This document shows positions 44,838 through 54,067 of a DNA stretch of 64,000 nt, in pieces. The translations under genes were made by a program, and so were the position numbers. This stretch comes from Candidatus Zhuqueibacterota bacterium (GTDB lineage Bacteria; Zhuqueibacterota; Zhuqueibacteria; Oceanimicrobiales; Oceanimicrobiaceae). The notes under the pieces are model-generated. The model was not told where the DNA came from, searched no databases, and saw nothing but the letters and a program-made list of their open reading frames with translations. Every line of letters begins with the position of its first letter. Within the stretch, counting starts at the first letter, position 1. The stretch covers positions 248,001 to 312,000 of the forward strand of contig JAJDAF010000017.1 of assembly GCA_029261995.1 (NCBI GenBank). The letters are read 5' to 3'.

Positions 44838-46373
44838 GTGTTCCACTTCATTCGAAGAAACCACGAAACTGAGCACGCTTCCGCAGATTGGCCAGTCTCA
44901 AGCCAACCATCTGGAATTCCGCAATCACCAGTTCCTCGACAAGCTAACTGGCTGCTCAAGAAGTTGCGCGGTTATCGGCATGCGTGTGTTGAACGCTTCA
45001 GGTTCTTACCGATTCGGTTCAAATTAGGTTTGATCATAGCGGCAATTGTCGTATTTGTTCTAACCTCCTTCAGCTTTATTGTGCTTCAAAACCAGGAAGT
45101 GGTGCTGATGAGCACGATCCGCCAAGTCAGCAGAATGCTGGTCACAAACATTTCGGAGGCGGCGAAGGGAGACCTGATTCTTGGCAATGATGGCCAGATC
45201 AAGGAGATGGTTCTGCGTCAACTGAACACACGTCGTATTCCCGGCCTGAAGGGTGTAGCGGTGATTAATCGCAAAGGCGAAGTCGTCGCGAGTTTCGAGG
45301 GAGATGGCGAACAGCGTAGTATTGAGAACCCGAAGGCATTGTTGAGCGTCAGAAGATTCACTGAGGTAAAGAAGGCCAAGCGCTACGAATACTACTACCC
45401 GATCACCACCGAAAAGCGGGAAAATAACAACATCAAGCAAGTGCCACTTGGCGTCGCTTTCGTGAGTCTGTCGAGACGTGTGGTTCTGGCGCCAATCCAG
45501 CAGGCTCGCAAGGTCGCGGCCTTGACGGTGGTGACCATAACCCTGCTTTCTATCCTGGGCATAAATCTGCTCGCAAAAAAGATGGCTAAGCAGATACAAT
45601 TGCTTTCCAATGTTGCGCGCGAGGTGGGGGCTGGCAACCTCAATGTGCACATCCCCGTGAACTCCAAGGATGAGCTGGGACAGCTTGCCCATGAGTTCAA
45701 CAAGATGGCCCAGCATCTCCGAGAGAAACTCCAGATGCAGAAGTTCGTGTCAAAGCTCACGGTGCAAATGATTAAGGACACCGTTGCGACCGACGGTCAC
45801 CCTTCGCGGGCAGTCAAGCAGGATGTCACCGTCTTGTTTTCTGATGTGCGCAATTTCTCGTCGATTGCCGAACATCTCGATCCCGGAGAAATAGTCAAGC
45901 TCATCAACGTCTACTTTGATATCCAAACACGCCTTATCGAAGACCACAAGGGCATCGTGGACAAGTTCATGGGTGATCAAATTATGGCCATTTTTCAGGG
46001 TCCTGCCATGGCAGACAATTCACTGCGAGCAGCAGTGGAGATTCAGCGTCAGATCCGTCAGATCAACCAGCAGCGGTTACAGAAGAACAAGACCACGCTG
46101 GACATGGGGATTGGAATCAACAACGGCTCCGCGGTCATGGGCAATATGGGCTCTTCTGACCGGATGGACTACACCGTAATTGGTGATGTCGTCAATGTGG
46201 CGGCCAGGCTCTGCGCCGTCGCGAAAGCCGGCCAAATCATAACCTCATACGACGTAGCCAAGAGAGTCAATGGCTCATATCCTACTTCCCGACTCAAGTC
46301 GATCTCCGTAAAGGGCCGAATTCAGAAGATTGAGGTTTGCGAAGTCGACTACGAGAGCGATATTCTGACCTGA
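44838..46373 (+). CDS. Membrane class III adenylate cyclase with HAMP domain
   Basis: A 511-residue signalling protein. Membrane helix 1 is at about residues 60-80, a periplasmic sensor region follows to about 220 (dCache/sCache-like size), then helix 2, HAMP (LSNVAREVGAGNLNVHIPVNSKDELG) and a class III cyclase domain. The two metal Asp are in VLFSDVRNFSS and the KFMGDQ segment; the purine-specifying pair is Lys (VDKFMGD) and Asp (RMDYTVIGD), which predicts ATP as substrate. Transition-state Asn/Arg are in VNVAARL. The GTG start is uncertain; the first 45 residues may be leader. The stop overlaps the next ATG (TGATG). Confidence 0.88.
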   Translation: MFHFIRRNHETEHASADWPVSSQPSGIPQSPVPRQANWLLKKLRGYRHACVERFRFLPIRFKLGLIIAAIVVFVLTSFSFIVLQNQEVVLMSTIRQVSRMLVTNISEAAKGDLILGNDGQIKEMVLRQLNTRRIPGLKGVAVINRKGEVVASFEGDGEQRSIENPKALLSVRRFTEVKKAKRYEYYYPITTEKRENNNIKQVPLGVAFVSLSRRVVLAPIQQARKVAALTVVTITLLSILGINLLAKKMAKQIQLLSNVAREVGAGNLNVHIPVNSKDELGQLAHEFNKMAQHLREKLQMQKFVSKLTVQMIKDTVATDGHPSRAVKQDVTVLFSDVRNFSSIAEHLDPGEIVKLINVYFDIQTRLIEDHKGIVDKFMGDQIMAIFQGPAMADNSLRAAVEIQRQIRQINQQRLQKNKTTLDMGIGINNGSAVMGNMGSSDRMDYTVIGDVVNVAARLCAVAKAGQIITSYDVAKRVNGSYPTSRLKSISVKGRIQKIEVCEVDYESDILT

Positions 46374-48700
46374 TGCCCAAACGGCCAATCACTTCAACCC
46401 GGCTGCTTCGGAAGAATATGGCAAAATGGCTAATCCCAATTGCTGCGTTATTGAGCACTTGCTCTCCCGGCTCCCTCGCAGCTCAACTGACTCAGGACAC
46501 CGTTACAGTCGTGTCGGGTTTTGTGCCCGACGCCCGCTCAGCGTCGCTTGGTGGTTCTTTGGTTAGCCAGGTCCGCGACGCCTCAGCAGTGTTCTGGAAT
46601 CCATCCCTGCTCTCAGGGCAGAGAGACCGCTCTTTGATGCTCAGCATCGACGAACCCTTCGCGTTTGATTTTGCGGCTGTGACTCAGTTTGTACCGCTCT
46701 TCGGAACCTTAGGACTGAGCCTCGCCAGAGTCCAGACATCATCAGAGACGATTGACCGTGGTACGGCCGCATGGGGAAAGTCCGTGACCAGGCGACTTTC
46801 CCTTGGCGCAAATTTCAACTTAGAGAAGCAGGCAGGGGATTGGGCGACATCTCTTGGGCTCGCCGGCTTTCTGGGTAATCCGCGAATTGGAACGCTGGAT
46901 TTGGGATGGCAGGATGTCAACAGCCCTTCGTTGTGGGACCGCCTGAATTTGGGGATCATGGTTCAAAACATCCCGCTCATCGACAACCAATTGCAGACAT
47001 CTGTTTTGTTGGGTGCAAGCTATTTGCTGCCTGCCCCCGGCTTTCTCTTCAACGGCGGCTATCATCTGCTTGACGGCGCAAGCACCAGCCATCTGGGGCT
47101 GGCTTATCAGGTGAACCGCGGGTTTAGGCTCTCCGCCGGCCTTGATGATGGTGATCTGGAAAACTGGGCTGTGGGATTAGGCTATCAGCAGCACAATTTC
47201 GCTCTGCACTTTTCCTACTCCGCGCAGGTCGAAAAACTCCTGGTGACGACATCTGCCCGCATCGGTCCGGCGCCGGTCAGCTCGGCTCGGCCTCATTATT
47301 CAAAAGCAACCGAGCACGCAAGGGCCGGTGACTTACGTGCCGCGAGTCGGGAATTTAAGAAATACTTATCCTTTGACCTCGATGAGGCCCGCAGCGACTC
47401 GGTCAAGCGCATTGTGTATTTTCTCGACCGCCGGCTGGCGAGGGCGGGCGCACTGGCGGACTCCCTCATGCGGGAAGCGAGAAAACAGCTTGCCAAGCGA
47501 GAGCCCCAATTCTTGCGCGCGGCATTGCTGCTCATCCGCGTCAGACAGGTCGATCCCAGCCATGAGGAAGCCGGAAAACAGTTGCTGACTCTGAAGCCCG
47601 CGGTAGATTCGTTTGTCAAGCGCACCATCCAGAGGGGAATCGACAGGTATGATGCGAACGAGTATGACGCAGCCAAACGACTGTTCAGCCGGGTGCTGGT
47701 CTTCGAAAAGAACAACGCAACGGCGAACTATTACATTGACAGCATCGCCAAAGTCTTCAGCAGTATGGGAGATGAGCACTTCTACCAAGGCGTTGGCTAT
47801 TATCAACAAGAGGACCTTGTGCGAGCGAAGCAGGAGTTCGAGAAAGCGCTCGAACTTCACCCGGAACATCGCGATGCCGCAAAGTTTTTCAGTAAGGTTA
47901 GCGCGGAGTTGACAAAGAAAAGGGGAGAGATTGCCGCCCTGCTGCAGAAAGGAAAATCGCTGAACGCTCAAAAAAAATACTCTGAAGCGACCAACACCTT
48001 TGTTCGGGTTCTTCAGATAGACAAAGACAACCAGGAGGCGAAAGCCCAGATTGCAAAGCTCCGGCCCAAGGTAGCGGCGTTTGTAAATTCGCGTTTTTCT
48101 AAAGCGAGAACCTACTATACAGCGGGTCAGTTGCGAGAGGCCGAGAAGGTTCTCAGACACATCATCTCTATCGATCCGGCGCACCGTGAAGCCAAAGCCT
48201 ATTTGCGCAGAATAGACAGTGAAGAGCAGGACTTAGTTTCAGAGTATCTGACTCAGGCTGACCTGCACGCAAAGGCTGGCGAGTGGGACCGGGCTGTTGC
48301 GGCTTTTGACCAGGTGCTGGATATTGATCCGGGAAATGACGCAGCGGAAAAGGGTAGGGAAGCGGCTGCCCGGAATCTTGAAATAAACACGCTTCTGTCC
48401 AACGCAGACAAGCTAGGGGTGGAGAACAAAGTGCTCGAAGCACTTGCCGTTTACCAACGTGCCTATGCTCTGGACTCTACTAGTGCGGTAGTCAGGGCGC
48501 GTATCGCCGATTCAAGGAAGAGAATCTCGGAATTGGCTGAGGAGCACTTCAACAGGGGGATAAACTACTATACCCGCGACCAATATGATAAGGCCATCGA
48601 GGAGTTGAAGAAAGTGTTGACCTATGATTCCGAACATAAGGGAGCCAAGGACTACATAAGCCAGGCCAATGAGCGGCTGGTCGCGTTGAGAAAGTTGTGA
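46373..48700 (+). CDS. PorV-like outer-membrane barrel fused to TPR domain
   Basis: A 775-residue protein. A signal peptide (MAKWLIPIAALLSTC to SLAAQ) precedes a PorV/UPF0164-type barrel (about residues 45-300) recognised by PDARSASLGGSLVSQVRDASAVFWNPSLLSG. Residues about 305-775 are TPR-like repeats (HFYQGVGYYQQEDLVRAKQEFEKALELHPEH; HFNRGINYYTRDQYDKAIEELKKVL). PorV is an outer-membrane component of the type IX system; a TPR extension is not part of it as I know the family. The start is taken at 46373, coupled to the cyclase gene; 46418 is an alternative nearer the signal peptide. Confidence 0.75.
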   Translation: MPKRPITSTRLLRKNMAKWLIPIAALLSTCSPGSLAAQLTQDTVTVVSGFVPDARSASLGGSLVSQVRDASAVFWNPSLLSGQRDRSLMLSIDEPFAFDFAAVTQFVPLFGTLGLSLARVQTSSETIDRGTAAWGKSVTRRLSLGANFNLEKQAGDWATSLGLAGFLGNPRIGTLDLGWQDVNSPSLWDRLNLGIMVQNIPLIDNQLQTSVLLGASYLLPAPGFLFNGGYHLLDGASTSHLGLAYQVNRGFRLSAGLDDGDLENWAVGLGYQQHNFALHFSYSAQVEKLLVTTSARIGPAPVSSARPHYSKATEHARAGDLRAASREFKKYLSFDLDEARSDSVKRIVYFLDRRLARAGALADSLMREARKQLAKREPQFLRAALLLIRVRQVDPSHEEAGKQLLTLKPAVDSFVKRTIQRGIDRYDANEYDAAKRLFSRVLVFEKNNATANYYIDSIAKVFSSMGDEHFYQGVGYYQQEDLVRAKQEFEKALELHPEHRDAAKFFSKVSAELTKKRGEIAALLQKGKSLNAQKKYSEATNTFVRVLQIDKDNQEAKAQIAKLRPKVAAFVNSRFSKARTYYTAGQLREAEKVLRHIISIDPAHREAKAYLRRIDSEEQDLVSEYLTQADLHAKAGEWDRAVAAFDQVLDIDPGNDAAEKGREAAARNLEINTLLSNADKLGVENKVLEALAVYQRAYALDSTSAVVRARIADSRKRISELAEEHFNRGINYYTRDQYDKAIEELKKVLTYDSEHKGAKDYISQANERLVALRKL

Positions 48701-48744
48701 GATGAATCCCCCTGCATTGGAAGTTCTTGGCATTCTAACCCCGG

Positions 48745-48974
48745 CGACAAGACCCTGATTGCGTTCTTGCTTATCATTGCCGTGGCCAGTTTTTGGCTAC
48801 TCAGCACGGGTGGCTCATCCGCGAAAATCGGTCGTCATCCGGACAGCGGACGGGCACGAACGCGTGTGTGCCTTTAACCCGCATTATCTTCAACGGTTTT
48901 CGTTGCTGCAGACTGTCGTGTTCTCCGTCTTCTGCCGGCCATGCCTCTGTCATCACTTTTCTCTGGATTTTTAG
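48745..48974 (+). pseudogene. Possible frameshifted remnant, one TM then NusG-II-like strand
   Basis: In the frame following the PorV-TPR stop, GDKTLIAFLLIIAVASFWLL reads like the start of a small single-pass protein with a NusG domain II, but stops at 48877. In another frame, VVIRTADGHERV to QTVV (about 48827-48920) looks like the continuing beta-domain, ending at 48974. A start codon is lacking. It may be a decayed gene, or chance. The rest of 48701-49071 holds nothing I recognise. Confidence 0.25.
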
Positions 48975-49071
48975 TCGGAATTTTAGCACATTGCAGATCT
49001 GTTGGATTGAAGCGCGTCGGTCATTTCTGACGCCGCAGATTTCAGGGAAAAACTATTCTGAGTTGAAACAA

Positions 49072-51192
49072 ATGAGAAACAGATGTCTGCGTCCCGTAGT
49101 GTCAGCCCGCACAATCATGCTGGCTTTGTCGCTCGCGTTGCTCAATAGCTCCTGCGCTTATTTTAACACGTTCCACAATACGAAAAGTCTTTACAACAAC
49201 GCAAAAAAGGAACGTGAAAAACGCAAGGACAACAAGATAACTCCCGCAGAGCGCAAACTCTACGATGAGACAATTACCAAAGCATCCAAAATACTGGAAC
49301 TCTATCCCAACAGCAAATACGTCGATGATGCGCTTTTCATTCTCGGAGAGTCGTTCTATCACAAAGGGGAGTCGATTAAGGCCCAACGAAAGTTCCAGGA
49401 ACTCATCACCTATTTCCCCAGCAGCGACTACTTTCTAAGAGCGAAAGTCTGGCTCGCCAAAACAAATGTTAAGCTGCGCGATTATGCCGCCGCCCGAGTC
49501 ATTCTAAATGAGCTTCTGGCCCAGTCCGAGCTTGACAAGGAAGCGGCTGAAGAAGCACATTTCAACCTCGGCGAGATTCAGTTCAGTCAAGGTTTCTATG
49601 AAGAAGCGGCGAAGGCCTACCATGCCGCCGCGCAGATTGGGAAGAATCGTTCTACCACGTCGAACGCCTGGCTGCACCTGGGCGAATGCCAACTGTTCTT
49701 TGGCAACAACTCAGCTGCCGTGACGAGTTTTCGAAATGCTGTCAAGACCAGCCCTGACAATTTGCAGGGGTTTGACGCTCGCCTGAATTACATCAACTCA
49801 CTGAAGTTGTCTGGGGATTTCAAGACTGCTGCGCGATTGTGCAATGAACTCCTCGATAATCCGGTTTTCCAGCGCAAATCTGGATTTCTGAGGCTGGAAC
49901 TCGCGGACATCATCTATTGGGAAGGGAAGGCCCTGAACGACCGACTAAAAGGTACCGACCTGAAGTACCTCGGCAAGATCGATGAGGCCATTGAGAAGTA
50001 CGAAATCGTGATTCTCCAGAACAAGAGGAGTGAAGTGTCGGCAACTGCGCATTACCGGATTGCGGACATTAGAGAGCATGACCTGCGGGATTTCGCTGGC
50101 GCTAAAGAGCACTACGAGAAGGTGAAGCTGGAGTACAGCCGGTCTGAGTACGCCGAACAAGCTCAGGAAAAAGCCAAGAATATCGCTGAGCTTATCAGAC
50201 TTAACAACCTGATCAACGAAGACCAGGGAGGTGGAGGGCCCAGTCAGGGTGGAGGCTCCGGACAGATCACTGAGCTGGAAATGCTTTTGCTGGAGCATGG
50301 CGTGCATCCGGAGGTTCGATTCATGCAGGAGCAGCGCAGGGTGAGAGAGTTGGCGGATGCGGTGGACGCACCAGAAGCCAATGTAGGGGGGCTTTCCAGC
50401 CAGGATGTGCTGCAACTGGGCAAACTGAATGAGCTGGTTGCCAACAAATTGCAGTTGGCTGAAATCTACCTGTTTCAGTTTAGCCAGGTGGATTCGGCGC
50501 TCAAAGAGTACAGCGATGTGCTGGGCCTTTTTCCCGACCATCCTGATGGTGCAAAAGCGCTCTATTCCAGTGCTTACATCTACGAGAATGTGCGACACAA
50601 CAAATTCAAGACTGACTCACTACTCTATGAGTTAATCGAGCAGTTCCCGGAGTCACGACAGGCCCAGGACGCACACCGGAAAATGGGCCTGGAAGTAACC
50701 ACCAGCGATGATCCCGCCGCGGAGCTTTTTCGCAGGGCGGAGTACTCTATGGTTGTCGATAATGATGTATCCGGGGCTATTCGTCAGTATCAGCGCGTCA
50801 TCTCCACCTATCCGGAGTCTGCTTTTGCGCCAAAGGCGCTGTTCGCGATGGGGTGGCTCTACGAGAATCGCAGATTCGACAATGCGGCCGCTTCCAAATT
50901 CTACTTGGAGCTTAAGAAGAACTATCCTGAAACAGAATTCTTCAACGCCGTGAATCAGAAACTCATGGCGCTTGAGGCGAGTCAGGCGAAACAAACCCCG
51001 GCGCCTCAGGATTCCGCTAGCACGGCCAATCCTGCGGTCAACGATGAGCCAGAGGAACCTGACCTGCGGCAGCGGCGCGAAGAACCGCAAGCCGAAGACC
51101 CGGATGAAGTCCATCGACGGCCAAACAAAGCGACTGTCCCTGGTGAGCCTGACGAGTCGCCTCCAGTCAAGAAGAAAGAAAGAGACGATTGA
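49072..51192 (+). CDS. TPR-rich lipoprotein, envelope
   Basis: A 706-residue exported protein. The signal region LALSLALLNSSC leads to CAYFNTFHNTKSLYNNA, a start shared by TPR lipoproteins of KSB1/Calditrichota/Chlorobi-type genomes. Many TPR repeats of Tol-Pal YbgF/BamD type follow (KILELYPNSKYVDDALFILGESFYHKG; HLGECQLFFGNNSAAVTSFRNAV; YKD-like DSALKEYSDVLGLFPDHPDG). The middle has a Gly-rich linker (about residues 385-395), and the tail is acidic and Pro-rich. Start at ATG 49072. The stop overlaps pyrK's TTG. Confidence 0.85.
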   Translation: MRNRCLRPVVSARTIMLALSLALLNSSCAYFNTFHNTKSLYNNAKKEREKRKDNKITPAERKLYDETITKASKILELYPNSKYVDDALFILGESFYHKGESIKAQRKFQELITYFPSSDYFLRAKVWLAKTNVKLRDYAAARVILNELLAQSELDKEAAEEAHFNLGEIQFSQGFYEEAAKAYHAAAQIGKNRSTTSNAWLHLGECQLFFGNNSAAVTSFRNAVKTSPDNLQGFDARLNYINSLKLSGDFKTAARLCNELLDNPVFQRKSGFLRLELADIIYWEGKALNDRLKGTDLKYLGKIDEAIEKYEIVILQNKRSEVSATAHYRIADIREHDLRDFAGAKEHYEKVKLEYSRSEYAEQAQEKAKNIAELIRLNNLINEDQGGGGPSQGGGSGQITELEMLLLEHGVHPEVRFMQEQRRVRELADAVDAPEANVGGLSSQDVLQLGKLNELVANKLQLAEIYLFQFSQVDSALKEYSDVLGLFPDHPDGAKALYSSAYIYENVRHNKFKTDSLLYELIEQFPESRQAQDAHRKMGLEVTTSDDPAAELFRRAEYSMVVDNDVSGAIRQYQRVISTYPESAFAPKALFAMGWLYENRRFDNAAASKFYLELKKNYPETEFFNAVNQKLMALEASQAKQTPAPQDSASTANPAVNDEPEEPDLRQRREEPQAEDPDEVHRRPNKATVPGEPDESPPVKKKERDD

Positions 51193-52010
51193 GTGCACTA
51201 CCGTCCCGGGCAGTTTGTGACTGTCCTGTCGATGCAATAACAGAAGTGGCCGATGGCACCCATCTTTTGCGGTTTCGGTCGCCCGTGATTTCCAATCAAT
51301 CCCTCCCAGGTCAGTTTGTAAACATCAAAGTGAGTGGCGGCCAACACCCGCTGCTACGGCGGCCCTTCAGCGTCTGCCGGGTAAATGCCCGGGAAGGATG
51401 GTTTGAAGTCCTGTGGAAAGTCGTGGGGCAGGGTACAGCTATCATGGCGCAGGCCAGGCCCGGTGACACGTTCAGCGTGATTGGTCCTCTTGGGCGAGGC
51501 TACACAGTTCCGGAGAGCACCAGGACCGCACTTTTGGTAGGAGGTGGACTTGGGGTCGCGCCTCTACCTTTTCTTGCCGAAAACCTGGCCGCGGCTGGCA
51601 CGTCTGTGGAGGTTTATGTCGGTGCCCGTTCCAAGGGCGATTTGTCCATGCTGGAGGCATTTGGGTCGCTTGGCCTTGAGCCCGTCATTGCTACTGAAGA
51701 CGGCTCCGTTGGGGCATGCGGGTTTGTGACCGCACCGTTGACAACGAGGCTGAAAGAGCTGCAGGGAGCCCCTGACGCACACTTGTTTTCCTGCGGCCCG
51801 ACCGGATTCCTGAAGGCGATGACAGCTCTATCCAAGCAGTATGAGATTCCTGGTCAGATTGCCATCGAGACGGTCATGGCATGTGGATTTGGTATCTGCG
51901 TCGGTTGTGCTGTGCCGGCAAAGAGGCAGGTGGGCACTGGGCGGCGTTATAAACTGGCATGCATTGACGGCCCGGTCTTCGATAGCGATGAGGTGGAATT
52001 GGATGGCTGA
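51189..52010 (+). CDS. pyrK: Dihydroorotate dehydrogenase B, electron-transfer subunit
   Basis: A 273-residue ferredoxin-reductase-type subunit passing electrons from PyrD FMN through FAD and a [2Fe-2S] cluster to NAD+. FAD motif LRRPFSVCRV, NAD motif LLVGGGLGVAPLPFLAENL and the cluster ligands in ETVMACGFGICVGCAVP, then YKLACIDGP, are all present. The start is TTG at 51189, which overlaps the previous TGA; no better start is visible. It overlaps pyrD by 8 bp. Confidence 0.95.
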   Translation: MSALPSRAVCDCPVDAITEVADGTHLLRFRSPVISNQSLPGQFVNIKVSGGQHPLLRRPFSVCRVNAREGWFEVLWKVVGQGTAIMAQARPGDTFSVIGPLGRGYTVPESTRTALLVGGGLGVAPLPFLAENLAAAGTSVEVYVGARSKGDLSMLEAFGSLGLEPVIATEDGSVGACGFVTAPLTTRLKELQGAPDAHLFSCGPTGFLKAMTALSKQYEIPGQIAIETVMACGFGICVGCAVPAKRQVGTGRRYKLACIDGPVFDSDEVELDG

Positions 52011-52920
52011 CCTGACTACAACTATTGGACCGCTGCAATTAAAGAATCCTGTCCTGGTGGCTTCGGGTACCTTCGGTTACGGTCAGGAAGTGGTCGGCTT
52101 GATGGATCTGAATCGACTCGGGGCAGTCGTTACCAAGTCCGTCAGTCTTGAACCCAGGCCCGGAAATCCGCCACCCCGGATTTGCGAGTTGCCCGGCGGC
52201 ATGCTCAATTCCATCGGCCTTGCCAACGTGGGGGTCGAAGCATTTGTTGAACAGAAACTGCCGTTCCTGGCGGCTCTGGACACCAAGCTGATCGTCAACA
52301 TTGCCGGACGCACGCCAGATGATTATGTCGCTGTTATCCACCACCTGGAAGACCAGCCCAACATAGATGGTTACGAGCTCAATTTTTCCTGCCCGAATGT
52401 AAAAAAGGGCGGTCTTGAGTTCAGCCAGGACCCGACGACGACTGCGGGGGTGGTCAATGTCATCAGGAAACAGACCCAGAGGCCGTTAATCGCCAAGCTG
52501 ACGCCGAACGTGACGCGCATCCGGGAAATTGCTCAGGCCGCGGCTGATGGCGGCGTTGACGCAGTCTCTTTGATCAATACCCTGGTGGGTTTTGCGGTCG
52601 ATGTCGAGACCCGCAGGCCACGAATACATGCTGGGGCAGCGGGCTACTCCGGGCCGGCCATCAAACCCGTGGCTCTCGCGAAGGTCCTTGAAGTCGCCGA
52701 ACACGTAGACATCCCGATTATTGGCATCGGCGGCATCTGCAATGTGACAGATGCTTTGGAATTCTTAATCACGGGTGCTTGTGCTATTCAGGTCGGCACT
52801 GCAAATTTCATCGATCCTGGCTCGGCGCCCCGTATCGTCGACGAACTCGAACAATATATGAACGCGCACAAGCTCGCGGCGTTGCCGGAATTGATAGGCT
52901 CGTTGAAGAAGTGGTCGTGA
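52003..52920 (+). CDS. pyrD: Dihydroorotate dehydrogenase B, catalytic subunit
   Basis: A 305-residue class 1B dihydroorotate dehydrogenase making orotate for pyrimidine synthesis. The catalytic Cys is in ELNFSCPNVKKGG; FMN-site segments are VASGTFGYG, TKSVSLEPRPGNPPPR and IIGIGGI. Class 1B is inferred from Cys (not Ser) as base and from the adjacent pyrK. Other pyrimidine genes are not in the window. ATG at 52003 within the pyrK coding region. Confidence 0.97.
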   Translation: MADLTTTIGPLQLKNPVLVASGTFGYGQEVVGLMDLNRLGAVVTKSVSLEPRPGNPPPRICELPGGMLNSIGLANVGVEAFVEQKLPFLAALDTKLIVNIAGRTPDDYVAVIHHLEDQPNIDGYELNFSCPNVKKGGLEFSQDPTTTAGVVNVIRKQTQRPLIAKLTPNVTRIREIAQAAADGGVDAVSLINTLVGFAVDVETRRPRIHAGAAGYSGPAIKPVALAKVLEVAEHVDIPIIGIGGICNVTDALEFLITGACAIQVGTANFIDPGSAPRIVDELEQYMNAHKLAALPELIGSLKKWS

Positions 52921-53096
52921 GTTGGAGCACCGGCTTCGAACCGACCGTTCTGCTTGACCGCGAATAATCAGCCTGCCTGTTTCAGCCGATCTTTGCGTGT
53001 GCGCGCCAACGAGACCCTGTAAATGCCGCCGCTGCTATTCGCAAACCGGGTGAGCATTTCCCGGATAGACTCAATTTTTCAGGAGGGAGGCTTAAG

Positions 53097-53912
53097 ATGG
53101 CTTTGGAAACACTTGGCATTCGTGCGCTCGTCACATTCACCATGGGGCCGCTCATTCTGTTCTGTGCCTGGCTCGGTGGGTGGTATTTCATGGGAGTTGT
53201 CTCTATTATCTCCATACTGGCTTTGCACGAATTCTACGGTCTCGCTACTCATAAGGGAGCAACGCCAGCCACGTGGCTCGGGCTCTCGTCTGCGCTCGTT
53301 ATCGATCTGATGCTATTTCTGGGCGAGTCAGCGACAATTCCGGCATTTCTGGTGGCCATGTTTATGACTCTCGCGACCATCGAGCTTTTCAGAAATAAGA
53401 AGAACCCAATTTTGAACGTCGCCACGACCCTGATGGGCTTATTCTACATTGCGCTGCCATTCGGCTTCCTCATTCTTATTCGGCAGTTGCCGGGAACAGG
53501 CGGCTCGCGTGGTGGGCTCATCATCCTTATTTTTCTAGCTGTCTGGATTTGTGACTCTGCCGCCTATTTGGTCGGTTCGAGATTTGGCAAACATAAACTG
53601 TTCCCCCGGGTGAGCCCCAACAAGACCATCGAAGGCACGCTGGCGGGGTTTGTGTTTGCGATCATCACCGCCTATGTGGCTCACGTGACCTTCCTGCCGG
53701 ATGTCAATGTGTTTGCCGTTCTGGCGGTTGGCGCAATCTGCGGCAGCCTCGGGCAGGCAAGTGATCTGCTGGAGTCTCTTTTCAAACGGGATGCAGAGGT
53801 CAAGGATTCTTCCAGTCTCATCCCGGGGCATGGAGGAGTACTTGATCGCTTCGACAGCGAGATTCTGGTGGCGCCGGCAGTTTATTTATTGTTTCGGCTG
53901 ATCGCCGTGTGA
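53097..53912 (+). CDS. cdsA: Phosphatidate cytidylyltransferase
   Basis: A 271-residue polytopic membrane enzyme making CDP-diacylglycerol from phosphatidic acid and CTP. About eight membrane helices; the C-terminal signature SLFKRDAEVKDSSSLIPGHGGVLDRFDS has the KD, HGG and DRFD residues. GGAGG lies 7 nt before the ATG. A 176-bp gap separates it from pyrD, so it may have its own promoter, though none is clear. Confidence 0.96.
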   Translation: MALETLGIRALVTFTMGPLILFCAWLGGWYFMGVVSIISILALHEFYGLATHKGATPATWLGLSSALVIDLMLFLGESATIPAFLVAMFMTLATIELFRNKKNPILNVATTLMGLFYIALPFGFLILIRQLPGTGGSRGGLIILIFLAVWICDSAAYLVGSRFGKHKLFPRVSPNKTIEGTLAGFVFAIITAYVAHVTFLPDVNVFAVLAVGAICGSLGQASDLLESLFKRDAEVKDSSSLIPGHGGVLDRFDSEILVAPAVYLLFRLIAV

Positions 53913-54067
53913 AACTGCTTGCGCCTGAAGTTCATCGTAGTCGCGCAGCCATTCGCAGCTCGGTTTCATGGAATTGTGGCCCAAATAGGAAAGGGCATAA
54001 TCAGGAAGATGTTGCCTTGTTAGGGCTTTTGTGGAGGGAGTGCAGTGGGTCCAACCGGGTTTGCCCG

